Shown here one piece after another: positions 12,671-26,100 of a stretch of DNA of 64,000 nucleotides. Below the pieces are notes generated by a model. It did no database searches. It was not told the DNA's origin and saw nothing but the letters and a program-made list of their open reading frames with translations. How positions within the stretch are numbered: the first letter of the stretch is position 1; the number at the start of each line of letters is the position of its first letter. The translations under genes and the position numbers were made by a program. The DNA comes from Manduca sexta (taxonomy: Eukaryota; Arthropoda; Insecta; Lepidoptera; Sphingidae): assembly GCF_014839805.1 (NCBI RefSeq), contig NC_051137.1:7367170-7431169 (forward strand). Direction: 5' to 3'.

Positions 12671-14920
12671 AAAAAGTAAGTGTGAGTACCAACGGTTGTA
12701 GAATGTAGGTGACATTAATTATAATTATCATAGTTTTGGAGGAGTGCCCTCAATGCGGACTTGCAAATACTTTGGAGCACAGTTCAATATAATGAAAGCC
12801 ACGACGAAAATAATCTATTGAAAATTCTATTGATGGTTGATTTTCGGCTTATGGTATATACGTTGCCTTTTATTTTTAGTCGTTTCTGAAGTGAGGGCAA
12901 TATAATATGCTGATATAACAGAAGGAATAACAGTACCTATGTGTTGATAACCGACTCGATCACTATAGAAGGCGGTTTGTGAATTGATTAGTAATACTTG
13001 CTCATGTATCGAATCATATTACGGATATATTAATGGATTTTTACAGCCCGATAAAAATCTCACAACGCAAAAACGTATGAACGAAATCCTTAAATTATGA
13101 TAATATGCAAGATCCCGGAACGTATCTATTAATCAAAACGTAATTCATTGGAAATGTTTTTATTGAGATACCGTTTCGACGCGACTATAATCTAGCAATT
13201 ATAATTCATTCATTATCTAACTATACAATTTCCTGTCTGAGGTTTATTAATTCTTGTTCAGAATAACAAATTTGTCTACGGGTCCCTCGGTTTGACATAT
13301 TTTGTTTATCTACTCAAACCTCATAAGCTACCAAGATTTCGCAATTTTCAAAAACACTCAGTACTTATATAATAATATTCCATATCTCATGTATGATATC
13401 CTATAAGGTGATATTATCTAACAATCTTTAGGAAAAGATTAATTTATTATGAATTTGCATTATCATTTAAAGCAAACGATAGTCATAATCTTTTGTTACA
13501 TGATTATGCACATACTCGGTTACCATAATAATTGTTATGTGATACTGACCAAGCACGTGTTATTTAGATAAGAAATAAAAGTTTTAATGAAAAATGTGAC
13601 GCTGGTACAACACAAACGCCATTCATAATACTATCAATTATATTTTGTACGACCTCGATGATTAAGTATCTTGAAATAAGCTTCTAATCTTATTTCCATT
13701 ATTTGGGCAATTTCATTGACAAATCTATATTTCGTTACATCCATAAATATATTGATAGCAATAAGTTTAGATATGCTAGAGTCGATATGGCTGAGACTAT
13801 TATCTTTCTCGTATTATTATTATAATTTCATTAATTATTATTATATTTGTGAAAATGTTTGTAAGAAGAAAACGCAGAAACAACTAAATCGATTTGGGTC
13901 AAATTTGGCACACGAGTAGACTATGTCTTAGATTAACACATAGCCTTTTTATCACGCTAATTTGTTGTCATGGGGCATACTGGATATTATTAATCTGATT
14001 TTTTAAATAGGTGTCACTGACATCGTACAGTATTCTAGCACGAGCGAAGCAGTGGACAATACCTAGTCTTGCTATGGACTTGCCTTGCTGTAGTCTATTA
14101 AATTCTCAATGAAATTATCAATACCTCCAAATATCCCTAAAATTCTCTTCCTTCTGCTAAAGGTCGATGATACGCCAACGTTTCTTCTGACGTCGTGACC
14201 CGTGAGGGGCACTGCTGATGCATGATCACGTGCCTTCAGTAGATATATTCTGTTTTGTGTCTTCTGCTATAAACAGATCAAAAATTACTGTAAGTACTAA
14301 TAATATTGATATCATATTTCCAAATGTACTATAAATAGTCCATTCAAAGAATTGCACGTCAATGAAATTCCCCACCTGGTGCTATTTCCTTCGATAAGAA
14401 TTTAAATTTTTTTTGGAATGGATAATTTAAAGATTATTAAGTACCCAGAATTATATCTTCAACAAAACATTTCCTAAGAACTGAAAAAATGTATTATCTA
14501 CATATCTAAGTCGGAAATTTATCATAATTTGGGGATTTTTCATTAAGTACCTAGGCAATAAAAAATGATTGTACCGTGGAAAAAACTGAGGATTCTAATA
14601 TTAACTACTATTATACATGACATATAGTACCTGGAGATCAGCGCGATATTATCAAGGGACCGTCCCGTTCCGTCTTCTTGTGGATTATTTTTTAACGTAC
14701 AAGTTTTATTTGCGAAAAAAGCGTACAGTGTATAATGTTGAGCAATGCTACATACAAAACAGTACAATATTATAGAATTGCTAATAACTTCTCTATTTCT
14801 TCTTTTAGAACGAATTTTATTAAATTAAATAAACATTAAAATTCGACCCCAATTTTATTTATTCATAAATACTATTTTTCACCATACACACTAGAGGTAA
14901 AGGAAGTAGTACTCCCCAAG
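12671..14920. other. Gene-free stretch
   Basis: AT-rich noncoding DNA. A small GC-richer patch near 14170-14235 has a CACGTG E-box. No gene is supported. Confidence 0.4.
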
Positions 14921-14927
14921 TGTTTAC

Positions 14928-15150
14928 GAGCGAGTACGCGCCTGTCGCATCCGATGAGCAGATTTGCAACGGAGGGAAAGAAGCACCAGCAATGCCGACA
15001 TAATTCTATAGGTCCGGGAACTCCGGGATAGGCAACCGTCAATTACCCCGGGACGAGCGCACGCGCCGCCGCCCCTGGGACTTCGCACGCGACCACCCTC
15101 GCCAATTTACCGAACGAACCGTGGGTTCTTGTGGGATCGCCACGTTTAAA
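14928..15150. promoter_or_regulatory. GC-rich island upstream of Lim3
   Basis: About 220 bases of CpG-rich sequence lie in otherwise AT-rich DNA some 5 kb upstream of the first Lim3 coding exon. It has repeated TCCGGGA motifs and a CCAAT pentamer ('cgccaattt'). It has no convincing reading frame and matches no repeat in the window. A distal promoter or noncoding first exon is plausible but unproven. Confidence 0.35.
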
Positions 15151-15905
15151 ATTTATAAAAATATTTCTGTAAGGGGTTAGTGTACATTTTTTTACATTAT
15201 AAAAATTGTAGGAATCAGTTGAAATATTTTATTACGGAAAATGAACACTGGTCTAGTGGAAATAATACATTATTCATGCATTGATTGTCTGTAATGTATC
15301 CATTATTCCCTTTGACATCATGTGATAACGAGCAGTACGAGACACTTTTATCAATTTATGGACTAGCTTGGTATATAATTGGCAACCTCAGCGATATTGT
15401 ATTAGATTTATATAGCCAAGATCGCAAATCAAAATAGTCGAACTGTAATTTATAAAATTCATATAACATACTCTCCAAGTCACTATACTCATATTCTCCA
15501 AATATAATATAATGAGATGCAAACATAGGTCATATTAGGATATTAGGATATTGTCATAGCGGTAGGCCGCTATAACAAGTATAAATCGCAATACCGTAAA
15601 ATTCGGCTTAATAAGTAGATACCTACTTCAATAATGTACACCCAACAATCATGCACTTTGCATATAAATCCGAAACCACACTAAGATACAAGTCCTATGT
15701 TGTAGATATCAGGAACAAGACACGTAGTCTCACAGTTTATGTTCCAGCTTATGTATTAGGTACCAAACTGCATGACAGTTGCTGAAACGAAAGTGTATTT
15801 CTCGTTTTTGGAATCGAATTCATCTCACCCGGTTTACCGAATTATGTATACAAGAATAATGTATTGAAAGAACTAAATAATAAAGAGATATCGTAACAAA
15901 GATTT

Positions 15906-16149
15906 GCTGGTGGTAGGACATATTTTATATTCACCCGGATAGCGACCACCATGCATAATATGCTAAATCCTGTCGTACTGACCCACGTGAGTGTGTCGCG
16001 TTACAGGACCAGCCTGTGTATATCCTGTGTAGTTCCAATAGGCCGGCATAATTGTGTTGATTGCCAAAGGGTAATCATCTCACGTCAGACGACATTTTAT
16101 TGGACCCCACTCCACTAATCATCAGGTGTAGTGTACGTAAAAAAAAAGA
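15906..16149 (-). repeat. Dispersed SINE-like repeat, minus copy
   Basis: Reverse complement of the family at 35745-35978 and 50245-50512: '..ggtggtaggacatatttta..' corresponds to the '..ggatataaaatat..taccaccag' end of those copies, and an A-run lies at 16139-16147. Moderately diverged. Confidence 0.6.
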
Positions 16150-16549
16150 TAATAATATAGAACTTTGCGTCTTTACGTCATGTCTCGTAAGCGGTTTGTG
16201 TATTAAGATACATGTACATACTTTTTTGGTTTTCTTTTCGCTTTCTATATCTACTATTATCCAAACGATATATTAACACTTTAATAATAATACCAGCCCA
16301 GCCGTGGTATAAGCTATCCAACTGGTCACGAACCTCTACTATATATCATAGTTGCCAATTCACATTGTTGCCTATTAGGGCTCGCGAATATCTTTTCCAT
16401 TCCATTTTTTTGTCCTTAGTAAAAATTAACAATACTAAGCAATCCCATACAGCTGGATGTCTATGTTAATAACATACCGAACAATATGCGATTGTTCTAT
16501 GAAAATATACTTTTTTAAGTATTCCGAAAAAGTAACATAAAATATAAGA

Positions 16550-16685
16550 TCACGCCTTTATCCCTGAAAAGTTAAGCAGAGGTGCTAGTGTGTGAACCCA
16601 CACAGCTGCCGAGCCGGAATTTATATCTATTGCGGATATGATAGGGGACGAGCCTATCGTCAGATCGGGTGAAGAGATATTTATC
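16550..16685 (-). repeat. SINE fragment
   Basis: A degenerate piece of the SINE family at 35171, reverse orientation: 'cacgcctttatccc', 'gcagaggtgc', then 'gataggggacgagcctatcg', matching the hairpin part of the full copy. Confidence 0.5.
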
Positions 16686-16938
16686 ACACAATCTATATAG
16701 TTTGTAAGTATATAAATTTATATTTATGGTTTACTACTGTGAACTGCAAAATCGAATTACAAAAATTACTTGGTTAAATTATTCTAGCTCTAGGATGTGG
16801 TCAGAAAATCGATCCCAAAACTTTTGATAGTATTTTAATTTGTATAAAAAAATGCTATTATACATTATCAGCGATGAACAATGAACATAGAGCATATTAA
16901 AATATATAGACCTAGACAAATTAGAATGACAATAGTTT

Positions 16939-17181
16939 CTATTCTTTTTTATGCCTGCCTTTAGAGCTTCTATAGAAATGTTGTCTTATTGAAAAACCCA
17001 TACGTAAAACGTTAACAAGTTTAATTCTAGTACATAATATTTTTTTATTAAAATGCTCCCATAAATACTTTCTCAATAACTTATCATTTGATAGTTCTTT
17101 GAGATATAAACGTTTATCTTTATCATGCATAAATATAAGGATATGGAGTGTTGGTTCAGCCAGTTTATTCCGCTGACCCAC
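16939..17181 (-). CDS. Unrecognised 80-codon open frame (doubtful)
   Basis: A minus-strand frame rich in Lys, Leu and Arg, with a GTG at its first position and an internal ATG giving about 63 residues. It contains the run KELSNDKLLRKYLWEHF and a basic C-terminus (SSKGRHKKE). I do not recognise it. It has no clear splice sites or neighbours and may be chance in AT-rich DNA or a decayed mobile-element remnant. Confidence 0.12.
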   Translation of the reverse strand: MGQRNKLAEPTLHILIFMHDKDKRLYLKELSNDKLLRKYLWEHFNKKILCTRIKLVNVLRMGFSIRQHFYRSSKGRHKKE

Positions 17182-17189
17182 TGGCGAGC

Positions 17190-17410
17190 GTTTCGAGTGA
17201 AAATTGAATTAAGCTTCGGCAAGACCACGTTTCATAATACATAACCTTGTAACCTGGGCCCAGTAGAGTCGTTTAGGGTAGAAAGAGTGACGCTAAGCCG
17301 TGATTTATATCGTCGTAAACTTGCACACGCCTGTGCCCTCGCGTTCACTTGTATAATTTATGGTGAGCGCAAGATCAGAGCGGTCACATGACCGGACTAG
17401 AATATCAAAA
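17190..17410. promoter_or_regulatory. Candidate noncoding element with inverted half-sites
   Basis: A GC-richer, non-repeat patch about 2.6 kb upstream of Lim3 exon 1. It includes GGTCA and TGACC half-sites facing each other with two bases between them (17382-17393), which resembles either a nuclear-receptor IR or an M-box (TCACATGA). Function is inference. Confidence 0.25.
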
Positions 17411-17637
17411 TTGTTTACGTACTATTGATATTTCATGTGGGTTTGAATTTGAATCCGAATATTAGTAGAACTAAAAAATCAATAGCAATTCTTTATGAAG
17501 GAAACTTTCAATAAATTTATTAAAATTATTTTAAATGCGATAAAATTTAAATATACTTACTTATTGTTAAAAATACTTTTTTAAATGGTAAAAAATGAGC
17601 TAAGCATTTTGGCACCTATGCTTTATTTTACAATGTG

Positions 17638-17835
17638 TGTTGCTCGCGGCTTCGCCGCTGTAAATTACTTGTCCCGAAATAAAAGGGCAAATTTGTTATT
17701 TATATACTATGTTTTCGAGTATAAATAGTAGGTATCTTATATACCTTATTCAAGGATACGGTATATATGTGTACCAAATTTCAACCAAAACCATTCAACC
17801 GTTTCTGCGTTTCCATCAACTCTTGTTACCCAAAC
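17638..17835 (+). repeat. TE-tail type repeat
   Basis: 'gctcgcggcttcgccgctg' followed by 'gtaccaaatttcaaccaaaa' and 'ccgtttctgcg' is the usual layout of the common lepidopteran non-LTR 3' region; a related copy begins at 42590. Confidence 0.5.
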
Positions 17836-18299
17836 CTCCCTATATCTATGATTTTATAGTAAAGGTTTTATAGTTAATTTAATAGTAAACTAAGGCAACA
17901 TTTTATTGAAATCAGAGCATTCTTTATAATAAATAGCAATAAATAAGCTACTGATTCGGCGCCTATGTTTTAAAACTTACAAAAAGCATGTAAAAATAAT
18001 TCTGTAAGTAATTCAGCATAGGTCATGAACACAGGTAGCATATTACGAGCATCGGGCACGATTGTTATACAAATGTAGTTTTAAGGACTTTTCTAGAAGA
18101 AGCGTTGACATCAGTCATCGCAAATAAATATAGCTGTGGCATTATAATATGCACCAGGCACTTAATCATCAGGTCGCGTCGCTTCGGTACAAGATGAACT
18201 AGTTTAAAATCCGTGTGTATTTCGCATGATATTGGCTAGCTTTTCGATTCTCGGGTAATGCGTTTCACGCTACTTATCTATCTATATGATCTATCTATA

Positions 18300-18795
18300 T
18301 TATTATATAAAGCTGAAGAGTTTGATAGTTTCTTTTAATGCGCTAATCTCAGGAACCACGGGTTCGAATAAAAAAACATTTTAGTGTCGGATAGCCCATT
18401 TATCAACGGAGGCTATAGGCTATATAATATCATGCTATGACCAATAGAAGTGGAGAATAAATGAAAAATGTTGCCAAAACGGAGAAAATTGATTTCTTTT
18501 GAGAGTTTCCATTGCGCTGCGTAAACGAGCGCGTCAAACGCGTATGTCAGGATTATTCCTCTTAAAAAGTTAATTCTAAATATTAATAAAAAAAAAGTTC
18601 CCCGCCGCATATGTCTGCCTGTCTGAATGCGATAAACTTAAAAATAGATAGCAGATTTCAATTAAGTTTAGTATGGAGATTGTTTGAGACCCTAGAGAAA
18701 ATATAAGTTACCATCTAATTCAGGAAAATATATAGCGGGACTTTTATACCGGTAAACTCTTTCATGCGAGCGAAGCCGTGGGCAAAAGCTAGTTT
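18300..18795 (+). repeat. Long dispersed repeat ending in 'gcaaaagctagt'
   Basis: Begins 'ttatataaagctgaagag', has 'tagcccatttatcaacggag', and ends 'gcgagcgaagccgtgggcaa'. A degenerate partial copy is at 29930-30220 and its tail is at 39255-39340. The open frame at 18413-18610 is part of it. Confidence 0.6.
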
Positions 18796-19830
18796 ATGTT
18801 ATTAGGATCTCCTTGATTGCATTGTGATTATGCACAGAATTTGGAGTCAGTTCACGTATATATACCGCTAATAATATATTCCTCCTCGTATGATTTTAGA
18901 CCTTTTTAAATTAGTCTTTAGACGTAACATTCCAAAATAAAGCCGTATGCTAATCATTTTCAAATAACATGATTAGTTTCCATTGACGTTAGCTTCTTAC
19001 TATTTATGCATTTCCTCCACACGCAAATCGAACGCAATATAAATGACCAATTTCTCAATAGAGACAATAAAATTGGATAAGTGAAAATTAGTCATGTTAT
19101 TAGAAAAGTAAATAAGAGCCTCATCATGTTATATTAAAAGTGCAAGGAATGCACGTCAGTCTTTAATAGAATAAAAGTATTCAATGTTACATAATTTGAG
19201 ATTGCGATTTTAAATGCTCTACCAACGTACAATTCCATTGTTTTTTCATATGAAAGTGATATTTTTTGTTTAGCTACAAATTTACCCAGAGTCCAGATAT
19301 TAGATCATCACCTAAAGAGCCTCTAGTGTCGGCAGGAATCGTGAAAAAAATAAATAATTTTGTCACAATTTCAAAACATATAAAACATTACGTTGTTCAA
19401 AATGAATGTCGTGTTTCCTAATTGAACCAAAAAAAAACGAATTGAGAAATAAAAAAATCTAGAATTTTTGTTCTAATTTTAGTGAACATAAACAAAATAC
19501 ACTACTAAGCCTACTATCATGTAATGGATACTGTTTTACGGAAAATCGAAATGACGTTACAGTAATAACTGGCTACCTATTCAATTTCTTCAAATCAAAC
19601 CCACCATTTATATTTTAATAAATGGTGTTATCCGCATAAATAAGATACATGATTATAAGATATGAGTATTGAGTAAATTTCATTCATACAGAAATTTTGT
19701 GAATCTTCCGCAAAATCATTTTTTTTTATACGGAAGTAGATAAGTATATGTTTACGTTAATTAAAACATTATCCACTTGGTTATAAAAAGTATGATAATA
19801 TAACAGCTCTCATCTGCAAACACTTGGCCG
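18796..19830. other. Gene-free stretch upstream of Lim3
   Basis: AT-rich noncoding DNA with no recognised repeat or gene. Confidence 0.4.
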
Positions 19831-20052
19831 ATGTAGTGTTCAATATGGTGAGGAAATGCTGCGAAAATTCCCTAACAATCGATCGATGGGTGGACACCGT
19901 AATCGTGTGGATTGGTCGATGGGCGTGGTGGTTGTTATCATCGAGGTGGCGTCGGCCAATGGCGTAAAAGCGGTGATAAGAGGGTTGGGGGTGCAAGGCG
20001 GGGTAGCGTCAGTGCGCCGAACGGAGCCAGCCAGGGCGGCCGCCTGACAGCC
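19831..20052 (+). promoter_or_regulatory. Probable Lim3 promoter / 5' UTR
   Basis: GC content rises sharply just before the first Lim3 coding exon. CCAAT boxes occur in both orientations ('ggattggtcg', 'cggccaatgg') with a GATA site ('gtgataagag'). The frame is open upstream of the chosen start, but that part (after 19912) is low-complexity and not family-like. Transcription start unknown. Confidence 0.4.
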
Positions 20053-20152
20053 ATGCTGGGCACCATGATGTATCCCGGAGCCGAGGATGCCGAGTTGGAG
20101 GACATGCGCGTGCCGCCGATACAGCTCGACCATCTTCCCGAGGTGTTCCTAT
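20053..20152 (+). CDS. Lim3: Lim3 exon 1
   Basis: Encodes the first 33 residues (starting MLGTMMYPG, ending LPEVFL) plus one base. Donor is T|GTACGT at 20153. Joining to exon 2 gives [12 protein letters not shown], matching the fly-type [10 protein letters not shown] entry into LIM1. Confidence 0.8.
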
Positions 20153-23100
20153 GTACGTAGTGGTGTGTGTGTGTGTGTGTGTGTAACCCTTTATAGTGCT
20201 TTCATTTTTATTAATGTTTACTAAGAAGTTGGGGTGTATACATTCGCATTTAATATTATTCGCGAAAAAGTTTGATCAGCCATGTGACCTAAGTTGACCA
20301 CAAGGCATAAGTGTTGAGATGTTTTGGCTTAATGGAGTGTCAAAATGATGGAATTTTGTTTTAAATAATTACGCATCTGTTTTGCATAGTATTTTATAGT
20401 TTTCATTTATGGTGTGCTATCGAGCAATATATTTGTGGAGTAATGTATAATATATATTATGATGAAATAGATGCCCTTTTGACTTATTCAAATGACGTGT
20501 GATATTTATCTACTACGTGAGTCGTTCTGTAGAATACTGATATCAATAATAATGGAGTTCCCTAAAATGAGATACATCGATGCATCATACCATAAAACAA
20601 TCTAAGACCGGATCGTAAATTAGATTTCATTGTATGTGTTAATGTGTAGTGTTCAATATGGTAAGTAAATTTAATTTTAATTGTATGTCTAATTCGATTT
20701 TCCAACTTATTTATCTATTATTTTAAATGTATGTATGTCGAGGTCAACAATTACTAGCACACAGAATATGAAAACATTTTTTGTAATTCGTGGCTCAGTT
20801 ATTTAAATCTTAAAAAACTAATTTTAAATTCTAATTTCGTTAACGGTGTATAACTGTCTTTTGACATATTCTTTATACTATATCATTATGGAGAGTCGCT
20901 TTGAATTTTTAGAGCCGCTTAGACTGAAGCAATATTAGAAAATATTTATTGTTCTTATTAATAAAAGTGATTATGCTATATTCAAAATTTCTAATTCAAT
21001 GCATGTAATATATCTTATCAACCGGATTCTTAAAGTTAACATGGGCTGAATTAAAAAATTACAAAGCTATCGTGTTCTAAACTAGCCTATTACTTTTACT
21101 TTCTAAAAAATACAGCTAAATACTACAATACATTAACAATTAAATACTAATCCCATACAAATAAATTTAAATTTTATAAGCTTTAACTTAATAATTAACT
21201 ATATTAACATAACATATTCTCCCGTCAAGCAAGATTGTGTAAATAGTGGCCTAATTACACCCGTGGAGCTCCTGGAATGGAGTCCCTCGCCAGTGCCGAA
21301 TCCAGTGATCTTTTTCTAGGCCATAATAAGACTATTATTGTTTGCAAAAGGTATCTGTAAAATAGCGTGAACGTGAAGTCTGTGCACAAGGGCCCGAGGC
21401 AAGTCGGCTTCAGTTCTTATAAGATAAGAAAAAAAAGTTTTTTGTAACTTAGCATGGATTATATAATATTTCTGGAAGACCAACGCAGTGAATTCTTTTG
21501 TATGTCAATGTTCTATGTGTTGTTGCTATTGGATGTAACCAGTCGTGTTATCATCAGGCGACCGGCTCGCTCATTTCGTCATTCAGTATTAAAATTATGT
21601 AAAATAGATAACAAAACACTATCATATCGTAAATCTTGAGTTAGTGAAGTCATCTTGAATATTGGACCGAAATTATATTGATCTCGTATGGTCCGATACG
21701 GTTATCATGTAATGATATTTTAAGACATTGGAATGGAAATATTGACATATAGTAACTTATACATCGTGAATTGTAAGTTAACTATCCCAAAATACAAGGA
21801 TTTGTTTAATAGTGTCGGCGGAAAACAAAAATATTGCAGTTTCTATTGTCACTAAAATAATATACCTTAGCATAAAGAAAAACAAAAACAAAACCAAAAT
21901 ATTATGAAAAGATATATAAATCTGCAAGTGACAGAAATTAATAAGTTCATATTATTTGTTCTTCAGTAAGATAAAAATAAATGTTCGCAGCAAATCACGT
22001 AAAATTAACACACTAAATAACTACCTTAAAAGAAGATTCTATGTCCGTGCAAATAATGTAAAAAATCTAAATTAATTTTGTATTCAACTGCACTAAAAGA
22101 ATGCGTTCCTTACTCTGGAAAAATAACACAGAAAATGTCGATGTACGGATAAACATATTGTTACGAAAACAAGGAAGTGAAGTGTTTTACAAAATAAAAA
22201 AATATACCTACTATATTTTTATAACCAAACCTAAAATAGACATATAATTTATGTGCGTTGGGATGGCCTTGAAATGTTAAGACATTATGTGATGCATGTT
22301 TGAAAATTATCCCTTAGGATAGTTTTCACTTTGTTGTCACTGTTTTAGGTTTAAGTACATTAAGTCAAACTAGTATACAACTAGCCCGTTGATTCATTTA
22401 CGATTAGACTAATTTTCCCTACTCTATCATCATCAAGATTATTTTGTATCCTATTACTATCTGTACAATAATATTATCAATTAAATAATAAAACGGTTTT
22501 ATATTATATATACATAAACTACAACTCATAGCGAATTGTTTATTTATAATCATTAACTCATAATATTATAGTACTTAGCTTTGATATCATTAAGTATTAT
22601 ACGTTTCGCTTTTAAATCCCACTATTATTTTACTCCTATTTCTACTATTTTACTTTAGATTAAAAGGATACTCCTTTTAAGTGAAAGAGTAGTAAATTTA
22701 AGAATTAATAGATGTAATACTATTTATAAAAAATATTAGAAATTTATGAATTAATATGTCATCCAGTATTTACCAGCAGTTTTAAATACGTAAGTCACAA
22801 TTTAAAAAGTAAAGACAGAGACTGGTGTAGAAGCTTATTGATGCCAATGCCTTTGCTTAGTCAGAAATGCTTCATCTGTTTGTTTGTTGCGCAGCTAGTA
22901 TCCCGAAGTGCGGCGGTTGTCACGAGATGATCGTGGACCGATACGTGCTGAAGGTGTCCGACAGGACATGGCATGCCGGCTGCTTACGCTGCGTGGAATG
23001 CAGGGCGATGCTGTCCGGCAAATGTTTCGCAAGAAATAACCAACTCTACTGCACAGATGATTTCTTCAAGTAAGCCTCCATTTTACATTTATGCAATGTT

Positions 23101-26100
23101 GCATTTCAAATTAAAAATAAATGTATGTATTTAACCAATAAACAGTGTGACGTTAAGGTTTTATGTTTACTGAGAAGCTACATTGATCATTTGAATACAT
23201 AATACTACCTTACTATATTTTATATATTATTTACAGAAAACACAATGTCAAATTTGTTTGCTGGTAGAACTTTTGCCTCAAATCTACGAATCGTAAAACT
23301 CCAAGGCAAAAATATATATGCATTACTATTCTATCTTATCATGTCCTTTGATTAAAGGTCAGGCCTTTTGTAAATACATAGCAAATTTCTTTGCATATTA
23401 TTTATCTCGAAAATGACTATCAGGCGGTGGTACGAATTATTGAAAATGTATTTTATAGCTGAGGAATGTAGCCTATATTTACTGAACTGTAAGACCTTGT
23501 TTCCAGGTCAAAGGCCAGCAATATTTTCTGCCAGTTTTTCAATTTGAAAGTAGGAATAGTTTGCGATTAGATTTCCGTTCGACTTGGCAATAACCTCGGC
23601 TCTATCGCACAATACATTGGAAATATCAACTAAGCATGGGTGCATTTCACAAAACATCCACTACTTTTAGATAATAAACATGACAAGTGGTAATTTGCTG
23701 TAAAATATTTTAGTAGGAGGCATTGATGGTAAAAACAAAGTAGTTTAATATTTCTATGAGCCAAATAAGTTTGGTGTTTTTCAAATGACTATAGCAATTG
23801 AAGTTAAAATGAATTAAAAGGTATCAAAAATAGACATAGTCCTATGGAATATACGTTTGTGTGGCAGATTAAGTATAATTTAGTTCAATTTATTTGAAGT
23901 TTCTGCCTAAGTCGTTATGTAATTTAATAAATGATGGCTAACTTTGATAAATGAATGTCAAATTAAATTCTATCTATCACGTTGATAATGTTTTTGCGAT
24001 TGCGGCTGTTGTCCTAGGCGGTTCGGCACCAAGTGTGCTGGGTGCGGGCAGGGCATTCCGCCGACGCAAGTGGTGCGCCGCGCTCAGGCCCACGTCTACC
24101 ATCTGCGGTGCTTCGCGTGTGCGGCCTGCGCCAGGACACTTAATACTGGAGACGAATTCTACCTCATGGAGGATGGGAAGCTCGTCTGCAAACCTGATTA
24201 CGAAGCAGCTCGTGCAAAAGGTTAATACATTAGTCCTATTTATTTGAATGCAAATACTTGCGTTTATGTAAATGCTATGATAAAAAAATATACTCGATTT
24301 CAGAAAGGATTTGTATGTAAACCTTTGCCTCAGAAAAAAAAATTGTTTAAAAAAACAATCAAATCCGTTCTGTTTTTATATTTTGAAAGTACTCAAATCA
24401 GTGTAGATGTACCGTGCGCAGGTGGTGAAGGCTCGTTGGATGGCGACGCAGCGAGCAAGAGACCGCGTACTACCATCACTGCAAAACAACTTGAGACACT
24501 GAAGAGTGCGTACAGCAGCAGTCCGAAACCGGCGAGACATGTCAGAGAACAACTAGCGCATGACACCGGCTTGGACATGCGAGTGGTGCAAGTCTGGTTT
24601 CAGAACAGGTGAGTCTTTAAATATTATTGAATGAAGTATACGAGCGGTCACCCCGCGATCTAAATTCGACTGCAATTCATTATTTTTTTAGGTTTCAAGG
24701 TTATTATATTTTTTATGCACTCCTTCCCTATATGAACTTTAATAATTATGCCAAATCTCTAAGTCCTGTGTGCGCATAATGTCCTTAAAAAGGCGTATTT
24801 AAATATTTGTTTCACGTATAAATAATATATAGGTTAGTTAAATGAGTGAAGTGTGAAGTGATTTCAATCTCGCGTGATCACAAATTTTACCTAATTATTA
24901 AAAAAAAATTACTTCCAAAGACGTCTTACTTTCTTAGTCTTACCCGATTTCTTACATTAATTTAGATTTATAAATATTTCGTTCAATCAACTCTTTTACG
25001 TAACTAAAGCGCAAGTAAAAGATAGTTAATGAATAAAATTACTATCACAAGGTATTATTAATAGGGAAATATAATTATTTTAGCCAATGTGCCTACTATT
25101 CAGCTATCTGCTTTCTGGTTATTAATATTGTATCACCCAATTGTAGCTCGTGGTTGTCGCCTTGCTACATTTAAACTGTACTGCTGCCGACTATGTGAAA
25201 TCAATTGCGAGAAGTTTATTGAGAAAATATTCACCCAGTTCGGCTTATAGCGCTTTTTAGGTTTTTCATAATCATTATCTCCTAATTATCGAATTAATAA
25301 ATAACTTACACTTTACATATGTTAAAATGTAGGCGTGTTTAGAAAAAAATGTTCTAATGTAACAATTACTGGATAATAATTTTCTTTTAGTCTGAACGGT
25401 CATGAATTATGCATGCATTTGATATCGTAAACCATACAAAATAAAGCGAGACATTCGGATATCATATAATCGATCATGCATGGCGTAAACCGTGTGGAAA
25501 CGAAACCACGTTAAACAGATTTTGAAATGGTTAGTGACTTAACAAGACGTAAACAGAGATTAGAAGTTTTACGACCACCAAGCTTTAAACTAGCGTTTCT
25601 AGTACATTTGATATAGTATCTAACTGCGTCATTGTCGATTACCAGCCGCGGATGTACACAAGAGCGTTATGGGCATTATTTAGCCCTCTGTGGATTTCTT
25701 GAGACCTCTACCCTCATTAAAGACAGTAGAAAGTAGAAACTATATATCAAATAAAAAAAACAGTTTATAAGAGTGTAGTATAAGTAGTTAACACTAAACC
25801 AAAACTGTTGATTTCTTTTTCAATAAATTCTTATGGTTGTGCTTGTTTGTTGATATGATGAAGACACACAAATTTTTACTATCCTCTTTTTTTTCTTATA
25901 CCGTGCAATACCAATATCGTTATTGAGAATCGTTTTTTGACAAGATAGCAAATTATTTTATTAATTTGACTGGCCCCTAACTAGAATTAGCCCAATCCCT
26001 TCCCCTCCTCCAACCCTAGGTTCGTCCCTGCCGATTACGCATCAATTAGATTATAACCTAAGGGACGAGGAACACGAGTATGGTCAGTTGAAGAAGGAAC

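Noticed and set aside
19912..20052. Upstream in-frame extension of Lim3 exon 1
   Set aside because: Gly/Arg-rich and not family-like; the ATG at 20053 has the better context and begins the plausible sequence.
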